Positions 1-8,588 are shown, counted from the first letter of the stretch. The stretch: 64,000 bases of DNA from Intestinimonas butyriciproducens (GCF_004154955.1 NZ_CP011524.1:372001-436000), one strand, 5' to 3'. Translations and numbers: made by a program. Notes: a model not told the origin generated them from the letters alone.

Positions 1-486
1 CTTCTAAACGAATACCTGGACTTTTTAGCCACGGTGGTGGAGAAGGTCTGCTTGGCTCTAATGGCGATCATGACAGGCATCGTGCTTCTGCAGGTGGTGG
101 CCCGGCTGACCCCCGGCGTCAAGAACCCCAACTGGACGGAGGAGCTCTCCCGCTATGTCATGATCTACATCGCGTTCATCGGCGCCAGTAATGGGATTCG
201 TCAGTGGGACAACGTAGGGGTGGACTTTCTCATCGAACGTCTGCCAAGGGTTCCCCAATTTCTGCTCAATATAGTGATTCGTCTGGTGGTGCTGGCGTTC
301 TGGTGCATCGTGACCTATTGGGGCGTGGAGTATTTCCCAAAGGTGGGTGCCAGACAGTTCAGCGCCTCCATGGGTTTTCCTATCCTGTATGCCCAGATTT
401 CCCTGATCATAGGCGGCGTGCTTTGTACGTTGCAGACAATGGGGCAGATTTTGAATCTGCTGTTTGGAGGTGGAGAGGATGCTTGA
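1..486 (+). CDS. dctQ: TRAP transporter small membrane subunit DctQ (5' partial)
   Basis: This is the small integral membrane subunit of a tripartite ATP-independent periplasmic (TRAP) transporter, which joins the solute-binding protein to the large DctM channel for sodium-driven uptake of organic or sugar acids. Four hydrophobic segments are visible and the loop after the first carries the family-typical W-T-E-E-L-S-R-Y. The frame is already open at base 1 (codons for L-L-N-E-Y-L-D precede the first internal GTG at 34), so the true start lies left of the window. The stop overlaps the dctM start by 8 bp, which suggests translational coupling. The binding-protein gene (dctP) is not in the window and is probably just upstream. 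Confidence 0.88.
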   Translation, partial: LLNEYLDFLATVVEKVCLALMAIMTGIVLLQVVARLTPGVKNPNWTEELSRYVMIYIAFIGASNGIRQWDNVGVDFLIERLPRVPQFLLNIVIRLVVLAFWCIVTYWGVEYFPKVGARQFSASMGFPILYAQISLIIGGVLCTLQTMGQILNLLFGGGEDA

Positions 487-1774
487 ATTCGGGATCGCCA
501 CTCTGATTTTGATCGTAACCATCCTCGTCGGGTTCCCCATCGCCTATTCCATCGGCCTGACGACCATCTTCTACATCTTTATCACCAACCCCGCCAACCT
601 GCTGGTCATCCCCATCCGCATGTTCTCGGGCATCAACTCCTTTACGCTGATGGCCCTGCCCCTGTTCATGCTGGCGGCGGAGATCATGGTCCGGACCGGC
701 ATCTCCAGCAAGCTCTTCGACTTTGTGCGCATCACCCGGGTGGGCAGGTGGCGGGGTGGACTGGCCTACGTCAACGTGCTGGCCAGCACCATCTTCGGCT
801 CCATCTCCGGCGCGGCCCTGTCCGACATCGCCGGTCTGGGCAAGGTGGAGATCGACGCCATGGAGGAGGACGGCTATGAGAAGGGCTTTGCCTGCGCCAT
901 CACCGCCGCCTCTTCCATTGAGAGCCCCCTCATCCCGCCCAGCAACGTGGCCATCCTCTACGCCGGCACCATGGCCCTGTCCGTGGGCGCCGTGCTGTAC
1001 GCTGGATTCCTTCCCGGCCTGCTGCTGGCGGGCTCCCAAATGCTCTACATCAAGCTCAACGCCAAGCGGCTCAACCTGCCCAAGCATGAAAAGCAGTATA
1101 CCTCCGCGGAGAAAAAGGACATCCGCATCCGGGGCTGGATCGCCATGGGGATGCCCCTCATCATCCTTGTCGGCATCACCGCCGGCCTCTTCACCCCCAC
1201 CGAGGCGGCCGCCGTGGCCGTGCTCTACGCCCTGATCGTAGGCGCCTTCGTCTTTAAGAACATCACTGTGAAGATGATCCTGGACTCCCTCTGGTCCGCC
1301 GGAAAGACCACCGCCAATCTCTTCGTCATCACCTCCATCTCGGCGGTGTTTGCCTGGGCCATCGGCGTGGAGCAGATCCCCCAGCAGCTCTCCGCCTTCA
1401 TGCTGGGCATTACCGACAGCCCCTACGTCATGCTCCTGATCATCAACGTAGTCCTTATCATCGTGGGCATGTGGATGGAGACCTCCGCCGCCGTGCTGTT
1501 GTTCGCCCCCATCCTGGCCCCCATCGCCGTGGCCATGGGCGTCCACCCCGTCCACTTCGCCGTGGTCATGATCATCAACCTGACCATCGGCCTCATCACG
1601 CCGCCTGTGGGCGTGGTGCTCTACGCCACCTCCAACGTGGGAAAACTGAAGTTTGAGCAGGTGGTCAAGTCCACCATGCCCCTCATCCTCTTGGCTGTGG
1701 TCATCCTGCTGCTGGTCACCTTCATCCCTGAGCTGAGTCTGTTCCTGCCCCGGCTGCTGGGCTTTATCGACTGA
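479..1774 (+). CDS. dctM: TRAP transporter large permease subunit DctM
   Basis: The 431-residue product is the large, about 12-helix subunit that forms the TRAP translocation channel in the cytoplasmic membrane. Family-typical stretches include the FPIAYSIG start, the L-A-S-T-I-F-G-S-I-S-G-A segment and the P-P-S-N segment before helix 5. I choose ATG 479 rather than ATG 464 because a GGAGGTGGAG Shine-Dalgarno lies at 466-475. It is co-transcribed with dctQ. Substrate cannot be read from the sequence; the aldolases and kinase downstream suggest a sugar acid or 2-keto acid. Confidence 0.92.
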   Translation: MLEFGIATLILIVTILVGFPIAYSIGLTTIFYIFITNPANLLVIPIRMFSGINSFTLMALPLFMLAAEIMVRTGISSKLFDFVRITRVGRWRGGLAYVNVLASTIFGSISGAALSDIAGLGKVEIDAMEEDGYEKGFACAITAASSIESPLIPPSNVAILYAGTMALSVGAVLYAGFLPGLLLAGSQMLYIKLNAKRLNLPKHEKQYTSAEKKDIRIRGWIAMGMPLIILVGITAGLFTPTEAAAVAVLYALIVGAFVFKNITVKMILDSLWSAGKTTANLFVITSISAVFAWAIGVEQIPQQLSAFMLGITDSPYVMLLIINVVLIIVGMWMETSAAVLLFAPILAPIAVAMGVHPVHFAVVMIINLTIGLITPPVGVVLYATSNVGKLKFEQVVKSTMPLILLAVVILLLVTFIPELSLFLPRLLGFID

Positions 1775-1798
1775 CCGAAAAAAATTCCCGGGTGAGTA

Positions 1799-1827
1799 TT
1801 GACGGCAGGAGAAAAAGGGTGTATATA
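1799..1827 (+). promoter_or_regulatory. Sigma-A type promoter of the aldolase genes
   Basis: TTGACG (1799-1804) and TATATA (1822-1827) are separated by 17 nt. The promoter lies in the gap after dctM, so the aldolases can be transcribed independently of the transporter. Expected start of transcription is near 1834, inside the repeats described next. Confidence 0.65.
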
Positions 1828-1830
1828 CTA

Positions 1831-1852
1831 ATCATACAATCATACATCATAC
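1831..1852 (+). promoter_or_regulatory. Triple direct repeat ATCATAC, candidate GntR operator
   Basis: ATCATAC occurs three times at 1831-1837, 1839-1845 and 1846-1852, right over the expected transcription start of the promoter at 1799-1827. The complement GTATGAT partly recurs in the palindrome before the GntR-family gene at 4627. Position over the start site suggests repression. E. coli NanR, a FadR-subfamily GntR protein of sialate catabolism, is known to bind three tandem GGTATA repeats, which is a similar architecture. Confidence 0.5.
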
Positions 1853-1905
1853 AAAATGGATGAGCAAGCCGGGCGAGGAACCGCCTGGGAAGGAGGAAGA
1901 GCAGC

Positions 1906-2781
1906 ATGGTCAAGAAGTACGAGGGGATCATTCCCCCCATCGTCACGCCCTTTGACGAGGCGGGCGAGATCAACGAGAGCTGTCTGCGCCGGGAGATGGA
2001 GCTGTGCATGGAGGCGGGCGCCCACGGCCTGAGTGTGGGCGGCAGCACCGGAGAGGGCCCCACCCTCCACGACGACGAGCTGTGCCGGATGCTGGAGATC
2101 GGCCGGGAGTTCGTCGGCCCGGAGCAGACCCTGGTGTGCGGCGTCATGCGGATGAGCACCCGGGACGCGGTGGCCACCGGACTGCGGGCCAGGGAGGCCG
2201 GGGCCGACGCCATCATGGTGACCCCCACCGCCTACAACGTCCTGGTGCCCAACGCCGAAGGCATGTTCAGTTTTTACAGCACCATCTCCAGGGAGGTGGG
2301 GCTGCCCGTCATCATCTACAACGTGATCCCGCAGAACACCATCTCCCCCGCCCTCTTCCACCGCCTGCTGGATGAGACCGAGCACGTCATGGGCATCAAG
2401 CAGAGCGTGGGCGGCATCCAGGCCCTCTACGCCGACATCATGGAGACGGCCGGCCGGGGCAGGGTGTACGCGGCCACCGACGATATGATCTACTCCTGCT
2501 TCGACCTGGGGGCCAGGGGGGCCATCTCCGCCATCCTCTCCGTATTCCCCGCCGAGTGCGTGGAGATGTGGGAGTGCGCCCGGAACGGAGACCACCAGCG
2601 GGGCCTGGCCATCCAGCAGTCCCTCTATCAGAAGTGGCAGTGCCTGGGCGGCAATCAGTTCCCCATCCGCCTGAAGTACGCCCTCAAGGTGCTGGGCCGG
2701 GACTGCGGCTACTGCCGGAGCCCCATCACCTACCTGCCCGAGGAGGAGAAGGCGGCCATCCGCAGCGCCTTTGCCGGCTGA
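1906..2781 (+). CDS. DapA/NanA-family class I aldolase (first copy)
   Basis: The 291-residue product is a TIM-barrel lyase of the dihydrodipicolinate synthase / N-acetylneuraminate lyase superfamily, which makes or cleaves a C-C bond through a Schiff base with pyruvate. The carboxylate-binding G-S-T-G-E is at 46-50, the catalytic Tyr at 138 (I-I-Y-N-V) and the Schiff-base Lys at 165 (G-I-K-Q-S). An AAGGAGGAAGAGCAGC Shine-Dalgarno region precedes the ATG. The context of TRAP transporter, sugar kinase and mutarotase favours catabolic cleavage of a 2-keto-3-deoxy sugar acid or sialate-like compound over lysine synthesis. The exact substrate is unknown. Confidence 0.85.
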   Translation: MVKKYEGIIPPIVTPFDEAGEINESCLRREMELCMEAGAHGLSVGGSTGEGPTLHDDELCRMLEIGREFVGPEQTLVCGVMRMSTRDAVATGLRAREAGADAIMVTPTAYNVLVPNAEGMFSFYSTISREVGLPVIIYNVIPQNTISPALFHRLLDETEHVMGIKQSVGGIQALYADIMETAGRGRVYAATDDMIYSCFDLGARGAISAILSVFPAECVEMWECARNGDHQRGLAIQQSLYQKWQCLGGNQFPIRLKYALKVLGRDCGYCRSPITYLPEEEKAAIRSAFAG

Positions 2782-2841
2782 GCGCCCCCGGAGGGGTCCT
2801 ATCAAACAACAGAAAATAGAATCATTTGGAGGAAACAAGTC

Positions 2842-3765
2842 ATGAATCAGTTTGTGGAAAAGTACGGCCAGATCCTGCTGCCCCTCATCACCCCCTATGA
2901 CGCCAACGAAGAGGTGGACTACGGCAAGTATGCCGAACTCATCGAGTACCTCATTCAAAACGACCTGTGCGATTCCCTCATCGTCACCGGAACCACCGGC
3001 GAGGCCAGCCTGCTCACCTTTGACGAGCGGGTGAAGCTGATGGAGACCGCCGTCAAGACCGCCGCCGGGCGCAAGCCCGTTATCGCCGGCACCGGTTGCG
3101 CCTCCACCAAGGAGACCATCGCCCTGACCAACAAGGCGGTGGATTTGGGCATCGAGACCTGCCTGGTGGTCTGCCCCTTCTACAACAAGCCCACCCAGGA
3201 GGGCCTGTACCGCCACTTCAAGGCCCTGGCCGAGGCCACCAAGGCCGACATCATGCTCTACAACATCCCCATCTTTGTGGGCGTGAACCTGGAGGCCGAG
3301 ACGGTCCGCCGCCTGGCCGCCCTCCCCAACATCGTGGGCGTCAAGGACGAGGCCGGCATCAACCCCACCCAAGTCACCGACTTCTTCCTGGCCACACAGG
3401 ACGTGGATCCCGACTTTGCCATCTACAACGGCGACGACGTGATGCTCCTGCCCACCATCGTCCAGGGCGCCATGGGTCTGGTCAGCGGCGGCGCCCACAT
3501 CTTCGGCCACGAGATCCGGGCCATCTTCAAGGCCTTCGCCGAGGGCGACAACCAGCGGGCCAAGGAGCTCTTCGTGCCCATCTACCGCTTCTGCAAGTCC
3601 ACCGGCCAGAACGGCCGCATCCTGCCCAACTCCATTCTCCGCCCCGCCATCGAGCTGGTCACCGGCATCCACCTCGGGCCCGCGCGCAGCCCCCTGGCGC
3701 CCGCCACCGAGGAGGAGATGGCCGTCACCACCGCCATTCTTCGGGAGATCGGCAAGCTGAACTAA
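2842..3765 (+). CDS. DapA-family aldolase / 4-hydroxy-tetrahydrodipicolinate synthase-like (second copy)
   Basis: A second class I aldolase of 307 residues with G-T-T-G-E at 50-54, catalytic Tyr 140 (M-L-Y-N-I-P) and Schiff-base Lys 168 (G-V-K-D-E). It is closer to true DapA in the G-T-T-G-E box than its neighbour, but the two are clearly different paralogues. It starts 60 bp after the first aldolase behind a TTGGAGGAAAC ribosome site and is probably in the same transcript. A tandem aldolase pair beside a TRAP transporter suggests two related substrates or a heteromeric enzyme. A biosynthetic role in lysine or peptidoglycan synthesis is possible but less likely here. Confidence 0.82.
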   Translation: MNQFVEKYGQILLPLITPYDANEEVDYGKYAELIEYLIQNDLCDSLIVTGTTGEASLLTFDERVKLMETAVKTAAGRKPVIAGTGCASTKETIALTNKAVDLGIETCLVVCPFYNKPTQEGLYRHFKALAEATKADIMLYNIPIFVGVNLEAETVRRLAALPNIVGVKDEAGINPTQVTDFFLATQDVDPDFAIYNGDDVMLLPTIVQGAMGLVSGGAHIFGHEIRAIFKAFAEGDNQRAKELFVPIYRFCKSTGQNGRILPNSILRPAIELVTGIHLGPARSPLAPATEEEMAVTTAILREIGKLN

Positions 3766-3812
3766 GCCCGGGGGGCCCCTGGGGCGGACAAGACGGATCG
3801 GCCCGACAATCA

Positions 3813-3863
3813 AAACAGGAGCGCCAACCGCATCCATGGATGATCGGGCGGGCGCTCCTGTTT
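3813..3863. terminator. Bidirectional terminator between convergent genes
   Basis: A perfect 13-bp stem (AAACAGGAGCGCC at 3813-3825, its complement at 3851-3863) with a 25-nt loop lies between the second aldolase and the convergent GntR gene. The arms begin with AAA and end with TTT, so it can serve both strands. Confidence 0.7.
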
Positions 3864-3901
3864 GCCTTATGTCCCCGGACATGGCGGGCGGACAGGGCCC
3901 C

Positions 3902-4627
3902 TCAGGACTCCTGCCCGCTGTGGATGGTTTTCATATCCAGCGTTGTGATCTCCAGATGTCGGCGCATCTCCTCCACCGCCTGGCTCACGTTATGGGTCTG
4001 GAAGCACAGCAGAATCCGGGAGTGGGGCCCCACCGCGTTCTGATAGACCGCGTTGTTCATGAAGGAGCTGCTCCGGTAAACCCGGAAGCACTCCAGGAGC
4101 TGCTTGTTGATGTTGATGAGCAGGGGATTGTTGGTGTACTCGATGATCTTGGTGTGGAATTGCTCGTCCAGCATGATGAGCTGGAGGCCATCCTGCTTCT
4201 CGTTGGCCTCCAGAAAGGCGGCGTGGATCTTCTCCAGGGCCCGGATCTGCTTGGGCGTGGCCCGCTCCACCGAAAGGCGGACGGCCAGGGTCTCGATGGC
4301 CATGCGCACCTCCATGAAGTCATAGAACTGCACGTTCTCCACGTCGAACCAGTTCTCCTCCCCGCCGTCGGAGGGCTTGAGGTCGGCCACGAAGGCCCCC
4401 TTGCCCGGCACCAGAGTCACGTAGCCCAGGGTCTGAAGCACGCGGGTGGCCTCCCGCACGCTGGTGCGGCTCACGGAGAGCATTTCACACAGTTTGGCCT
4501 CGGTGGGCAGCTTTTCCCCCACCTCATAGGCTCCGGACTCGATCATTTCGCGGATGCGGTCTACGACGGAATCGGTAATCGACACTCTGGTGATGGCCTT
4601 GATCGGACTCGGCTCCGGCTTATCCAT
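3902..4627 (-). CDS. FadR-subfamily GntR transcriptional regulator
   Basis: The 241-residue product has a GntR winged helix (about residues 18-82, with L-P-T-E-A-K-L-C-E and S-V-S-R-T-S-V-R-E-A) followed by an FCD effector domain (about 100-225) with the metal-binding D and H residues of the family around M-L-D-E-Q-F-H. Such proteins usually repress sugar-acid or keto-acid catabolic genes until the acid ligand binds. It is convergent with the aldolases and divergent from the kinase operon, so it probably controls both. A TATGA-TGACG-TCATA palindrome lies in its own leader. Confidence 0.9.
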   Translation of the reverse strand: MDKPEPSPIKAITRVSITDSVVDRIREMIESGAYEVGEKLPTEAKLCEMLSVSRTSVREATRVLQTLGYVTLVPGKGAFVADLKPSDGGEENWFDVENVQFYDFMEVRMAIETLAVRLSVERATPKQIRALEKIHAAFLEANEKQDGLQLIMLDEQFHTKIIEYTNNPLLININKQLLECFRVYRSSSFMNNAVYQNAVGPHSRILLCFQTHNVSQAVEEMRRHLEITTLDMKTIHSGQES

Positions 4628-4647
4628 GAAAATACCCCCTTCAGAAA

Positions 4648-4686
4648 TATGATGACGTCATACCGTTCTAAATTGGTTTTATTATA
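4648..4686 (-). promoter_or_regulatory. Promoter and palindromic operator of the GntR gene
   Basis: An extended -10 (TGGTATAAT on the minus strand, TATAAT at 4681-4686) is followed downstream by an inverted repeat TATGA (4648-4652), TGACG, TCATA (4658-4662), about 20 nt before the ATG. It shares GTATGA with the triple repeat at 1831-1852, which fits autoregulation by the encoded regulator. Confidence 0.5.
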
Positions 4687-4868
4687 CCATAGAAACCGAA
4701 TTTGAAAAGGGCGCGGGGGGAGAAAATCGCAGAAAAAGGTTTGGCGCAAGGGTTCGCGCCCGCAGTCCGGCGACAGGTGAGGGGCGGACCGAGAGGAATA
4801 GAGATAGGATATCAGACAATATTATATGATAAAGACAACTACAGAAAGACGCAGGGAGGAAATCAGTC

Positions 4869-5867
4869 ATGCTAAAAAAACCGCGTATCCTGGTGGTCGG
4901 CAGCTTTATGATGGATCTCATCGCCTCTGCCGAGCGGGCGCCCAACGCAGGAGAGACCGTCATCGGAAAGAAATTCACCACCGCGCCCGGCGGCAAGGGG
5001 GTGAATCAGGCCGTACAGTGCGCCCGCCTGGGGGCCCATGTGACCATGGCGGGCCGGGTGGGGGACGACGCCTTTGGGCGGATCATGACCGACGCGGCAC
5101 GGGCGGCGGGCGTGGATGTGTCCCACGTGTCCGTGGACCCGGCGGAGTCCTCCGGTGTGGGCCACATCCTCCTGGAGGTGACGGAGCACGGGGCACAGAA
5201 CCGCATCACGGTATGCCCGGGGGCCAATTATACAATGAAGGTGGAGGATATCGCCTGGCTGCGGGAGGAGATCGGGTGCTACGACATGCTGATGATGCAG
5301 TTCGAGTTGCCCATGGAGGTCATAGAGACGGCGGCGGAATGGGCCTGGGACGCCGGGGTGCCCGTTATGGTAAATCCGGCCCCGGCGGCCCCCATCTCAC
5401 CGAAGCTGCTCTCCTGCGCCACTTACCTCTCCCCCAACGAGCACGAGGCCGCCCTCATCGCCGGGCACCCCATCCGGACGGACGCGCAGGGCGTCTGCCG
5501 GGAGGACGTGGCGGCGGTGGCCGCCGCCTTCCGAAAGAAGGGGGTGGAGCACCTCATCATCACCCTGGGAGAGAACGGCTCTGTGGCGGCGGGGGCGGAG
5601 GGTATCCATGAAACGCCCTGCGTGCGGATGCCCCATGTGGCGGACCCCACGGCGGCGGGGGACTCCTTTGTGGCGGCCTTCTGCACCGGCGTGTGCGCGG
5701 GGCTGCCCCAGGGGGAGGCCCTGGCCTTCGCCAGCCATACGGCGGCCATCACCGTCACCCGTATGGGGGCCATCCCCAGTCTGCCCACCGCAGCGGAGGT
5801 CCAGGCCCTGCTCCGGGAGCGGGGCTACGGCGGCTTTGACCCCGCCGAGCTGGACGCCCTGCAATAA
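4869..5867 (+). CDS. PfkB-family (ribokinase-like) carbohydrate kinase
   Basis: The 332-residue product is an ATP-dependent sugar kinase of the PfkB/ribokinase fold. It shows the substrate-side P-G-G-K-G-V-N-Q-A near residue 40 and the anion-hole/catalytic-base motif D-P-T-A-A-G-D-S near residue 260, where the second Asp is the base. An AGGGAGGAAATC ribosome site precedes the ATG. It heads a probable three-gene operon with the SIS protein (19 bp downstream) and the RbsD/FucU protein. The set RbsK-like kinase plus RbsD-like mutarotase suggests phosphorylation of a pentose or related sugar; the sugar is not determined. Confidence 0.88.
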   Translation: MLKKPRILVVGSFMMDLIASAERAPNAGETVIGKKFTTAPGGKGVNQAVQCARLGAHVTMAGRVGDDAFGRIMTDAARAAGVDVSHVSVDPAESSGVGHILLEVTEHGAQNRITVCPGANYTMKVEDIAWLREEIGCYDMLMMQFELPMEVIETAAEWAWDAGVPVMVNPAPAAPISPKLLSCATYLSPNEHEAALIAGHPIRTDAQGVCREDVAAVAAAFRKKGVEHLIITLGENGSVAAGAEGIHETPCVRMPHVADPTAAGDSFVAAFCTGVCAGLPQGEALAFASHTAAITVTRMGAIPSLPTAAEVQALLRERGYGGFDPAELDALQ

Positions 5868-5886
5868 GAAAAAAGGAGTGAACGCC

Positions 5887-6498
5887 ATGAAACCAGAGAG
5901 CAGACAGGCGGTGGCGCATTTTTTGATCGCCGCCGGAAGGGAGCTGAACGCCTTCCTGGAGGGGCTGGAGGCGGACGGCTATGAGGCGGCCGTCCAGATG
6001 ATCCGGGAGAGCCGCCGGGGGGGCGGACGGGTCCACGTCACCGGCATCGGAAAGCCGGGCCATGTGGCCGGCTATATGGCCTCCCTGCTGTCCTCCACCG
6101 GGACCCCCGCCTACTTCCTCCACGGGACAGAGGCCGTACATGGTTCCTGCGGCCAACTGGTGGCCGGAGATGTGGTCATCTGCATCTCCAACTCGGGGGA
6201 GACCGCCGAGCTGAAGGCCACAGTGATCGCCGTGAAGAACAACGGCTGCAAGGTCATCGGGGTCACCGGAGATCCGGGCTCCTGGCTGGCCCGGAACAGC
6301 GACCTCCACCTCTTTGCCGGGGTGGGGGAGGAGGGGGGGCCCCTCAACCGGGCGCCCCGCAGCTCCATCCTGGCCGAGCTGCTCACCTTGCAGGCCCTGT
6401 CCGTGGCGCTCCAGGCGGACTGCGGACAGACGCCGGCCGATTATGTGCGCTGTCACCCCGGCGGAAAGCTGGGCCAACTGCGGGAAGGAGAGAACTGA
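5887..6498 (+). CDS. SIS-domain sugar-phosphate isomerase (KpsF/GutQ-like)
   Basis: A 203-residue single SIS domain, the phosphosugar-binding fold of aldose-ketose isomerases. It has the G-I-G-K-P-G-H sugar-binding start, the I-S-N-S-G-E-T phosphate loop and a H-G-T-E-A-V-H-G segment typical of arabinose-5-phosphate isomerases of the KpsF/GutQ type, but without the CBS pair found in full KpsF. The start is set by AAAGGAGTG 7 nt upstream of ATG 5887; an open frame further upstream is only read-through inside the kinase gene. It probably isomerises the phosphosugar made by the preceding kinase. Confidence 0.82.
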   Translation: MKPESRQAVAHFLIAAGRELNAFLEGLEADGYEAAVQMIRESRRGGGRVHVTGIGKPGHVAGYMASLLSSTGTPAYFLHGTEAVHGSCGQLVAGDVVICISNSGETAELKATVIAVKNNGCKVIGVTGDPGSWLARNSDLHLFAGVGEEGGPLNRAPRSSILAELLTLQALSVALQADCGQTPADYVRCHPGGKLGQLREGEN

Positions 6499-6500
6499 AA

Positions 6501-6920
6501 ATGCTTACGGGCGCGTGTATCCACCCGGACCTGATGCGGGTCCTCTCCTTATGCGGCCACGGGGACAAGGTCCTCATCGCCGACGGGAATTACCCCCTGG
6601 CCTCCCGCTCCGGCGGCGCGGAGAAGGTCTATCTGGGGCTGGCGCCCGGCCTGCCCACCGTCACCGACGTGCTGGCGGTCCTGCAAACCGTGGTCTGCGT
6701 GGAAAAGGCGGAGGTCATGGACCCGGAGGACGGCTCCACGCCGGAGATTTTCGGCGTGTTCCGGCAGATGCTGGGGGGCATGGAGCTTCAGGGCCTGGGG
6801 CGCTATGCGTTTTACGACGCCTGCTGTGAGCCGGGGGTGCGTCTGGCCGTCTCCACGGGAGAGGGGCGGACCTTTGCCAACCTGCTGCTCACCATAGGGG
6901 TGGCGGACGGAATACACTGA
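6501..6920 (+). CDS. RbsD/FucU-type sugar mutarotase
   Basis: The 139-residue product matches the RbsD/FucU family, which equilibrates pyranose/furanose or anomeric forms of ribose or fucose so the kinase or isomerase gets the right form. The early H-P-D-L-M-R-V-L-S and C-G-H-G-D-K-V-L-I-A-D-G-N-Y-P segments hold the conserved His and Asp. It begins 2 bp after the SIS gene stop, so translation is coupled. Length and motifs fit FucU slightly better than RbsD. Confidence 0.87.
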   Translation: MLTGACIHPDLMRVLSLCGHGDKVLIADGNYPLASRSGGAEKVYLGLAPGLPTVTDVLAVLQTVVCVEKAEVMDPEDGSTPEIFGVFRQMLGGMELQGLGRYAFYDACCEPGVRLAVSTGEGRTFANLLLTIGVADGIH

Positions 6921-6947
6921 CGGGACCGTCCCCGCCGGAGGACGGGA

Positions 6948-6977
6948 TTGTGACGGCGCGGCGTCCTGTGATATAAT
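6948..6977 (+). promoter_or_regulatory. Promoter of the transglutaminase-like gene
   Basis: TTGTGA (6948-6953) and a perfect TATAAT (6972-6977) with an 18-nt spacer and a TGTGA extension lie 43 bp before ATG 7021. This gives the gene its own transcript apart from the sugar operon. Confidence 0.6.
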
Positions 6978-7020
6978 AGAGCCGAGCGCATCGCGCAGTG
7001 CAAGAAATGGAGGCGTCGTC

Positions 7021-8355
7021 ATGACCAAAAACGAGGATTTCCGCTATCTGTGCGTGGACCTGCCCGGCGACATCGCCCGGCGCAAGGCCGCGGGGGACCT
7101 ATCCGGGGCGCTGCGGCTGGTCGAAGCCCGTCTGGCGGGGGACTGCGAACCGGAGCTGGCAGCCCGCCTGCGGTGCGAGCGGGTGCGGCTCCAGCGTCTC
7201 CCCCGGGACTACCCCTATCCCCGCGTCCAGGCGCTGGAGCTGCTGCGCCGGGAGTGGAAGGACATCACCGACGGGCAGTTCGACGCCCTGGTGGACGCCG
7301 GCCGGGCAGACTGGCGGTACATCAATGGGGAGATGCGCCTCCACGAGGACTTCGTGGACTCCCTGCGCATCTATCCCAAGGAGGCGGTTGGCCTCGCGCC
7401 CGAGGCAGAGGACAACACCCTGCGAAACCAGATCCTGGCGCGGATGGAGGCGGAGGGGAGTCTTACTGCCGTCATCACCCTGCGGGCCGCCATCCGCTCC
7501 AAGCAGGCGCCGGCGGGCAGGGAGGTCCAGGCCTGGCTTCCCATCCCCCTGGAGTGCCCCCAGCAGAGCGGAATCGAATTTCTGGAGATGACCCCCGGCG
7601 GGGTGTGCGCCCCGGGGGACGCGCCTCAGCGGACCGTCTGGTGGAAGAGCCGGGAGCGGGGGGACTTCTCCGTGACATACCGTTACTGCTACCGGGCCGA
7701 CTACGTTTCCCCCGCGTCCCTCACGCCCGACCCAGTCCAGCCCGACTTCGACACCGGGGAGGAGACGCCCCACCTGGCCTTCACTCCTTATCTGCGGGCG
7801 CTGGCGGCGCGGCTTACGGCGGGATGCCGGGGGCCGGTGGAAAAGGCGGCGGCCATCTATGACTATGTGACGGGCCATGTGGACTACCGCTACCAGCCCG
7901 CTTACCTGCAGCTGCCCCCCATCGCCGACTACTGCGCCCGGGAGCTGCGGGGGGACTGCGGTGTGATGGCCCTGCTCTTCATTGCCCTGTGCCGCATCGC
8001 AGGCGTGCCCGCTCGGTGGGAGAGCGGCCTGTCGGTCCGGCCAGACCATGTAGGCCCCCACGACTGGGCCCAGTTCTACGTTCAGCCCTACGGCTGGCTG
8101 TGGTGCGACTGTTCCTTCGGCTCTTCTGCTCGGCGGAAGGGGGAGGACCAGCGGCGGGCGCACTATTTCGGCAGCCTGGACCCCTGGCGGATGGTGGCCA
8201 ACCGGGCCTGTCTGGCCCCCCTGACGCCCCCTGACCCGGAGGTGCGCTGGGATCCCTATGACAACCAGCTCGGCGAGATGACGCTGGACGGCAGAGGCCT
8301 GACCGGGGATGAGATGGAGCGGACGGTGGAGATGGTGGAATTTCAACTGCTGTGA
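7021..8355 (+). CDS. Transglutaminase-like (papain-fold) protein
   Basis: The 444-residue cytoplasmic protein (no signal peptide) ends in a transglutaminase-like cysteine-protease domain with a full catalytic triad: Cys in R-G-D-C-G-V-M near residue 314, His in G-P-H-D-W-A near 346 and Asp in W-C-D-C-S-F near 362. The N-terminal 150 residues are helical, and residues 160-250 look like a beta-rich domain. Members act as proteases, amidases or transamidases; substrate unknown. GGAGGCGTCGTC precedes the ATG. It is not evidently tied to the sugar genes. Confidence 0.75.
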   Translation: MTKNEDFRYLCVDLPGDIARRKAAGDLSGALRLVEARLAGDCEPELAARLRCERVRLQRLPRDYPYPRVQALELLRREWKDITDGQFDALVDAGRADWRYINGEMRLHEDFVDSLRIYPKEAVGLAPEAEDNTLRNQILARMEAEGSLTAVITLRAAIRSKQAPAGREVQAWLPIPLECPQQSGIEFLEMTPGGVCAPGDAPQRTVWWKSRERGDFSVTYRYCYRADYVSPASLTPDPVQPDFDTGEETPHLAFTPYLRALAARLTAGCRGPVEKAAAIYDYVTGHVDYRYQPAYLQLPPIADYCARELRGDCGVMALLFIALCRIAGVPARWESGLSVRPDHVGPHDWAQFYVQPYGWLWCDCSFGSSARRKGEDQRRAHYFGSLDPWRMVANRACLAPLTPPDPEVRWDPYDNQLGEMTLDGRGLTGDEMERTVEMVEFQLL

Positions 8356-8546
8356 GGGACGGTTCCCCCGCGGGACTGCCTGCCTTCGTTTGTCAAGAAG
8401 TTTATCTTTGGAAGGCTGGTCCGGCTCTCTTTTGGAAGGGGCGGTTAAAACCGATATTTCACGGTTGCACGAAAAAGCCGCCCTGCGGGCGCTCATCGGT
8501 CCACAGGGTAACGCGCTCTATGACCAGCTAGGTAAGAAATGAAAAG

Positions 8547-8584
8547 GCCCCCGCCATCCATATTGGGTGGCGGGGGCGGTTTTT
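8547..8584 (+). terminator. Intrinsic terminator
   Basis: A 10-bp GC-rich stem (GCCCCCGCCA at 8547-8556, complement at 8568-8577) is followed by GGTTTTT. It ends the transglutaminase transcript; an A-run on the other side may let it also stop the convergent GNAT gene. Confidence 0.75.
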
Positions 8585-8588
8585 ACTG

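Noticed and set aside
407-1555. A 382-codon minus-strand frame over dctM
   Set aside because: Shadow of the transporter gene, with repetitive His/Gly/Asp composition.
1840-3882. A 680-codon frame on the minus strand across both aldolases
   Set aside because: Antisense shadow of two clear enzyme genes; composition is Gly/His/Asp-rich without family motifs.
8309-8542. Plus-strand frame ending with residues K-A-A-L-R-A-L-I-G-P-Q-G-N before the 8.55-kb terminator
   Set aside because: The last 35 codons look somewhat protein-like and could be the 3' end of a lost gene, but there is no start with a ribosome site and no family I can name.
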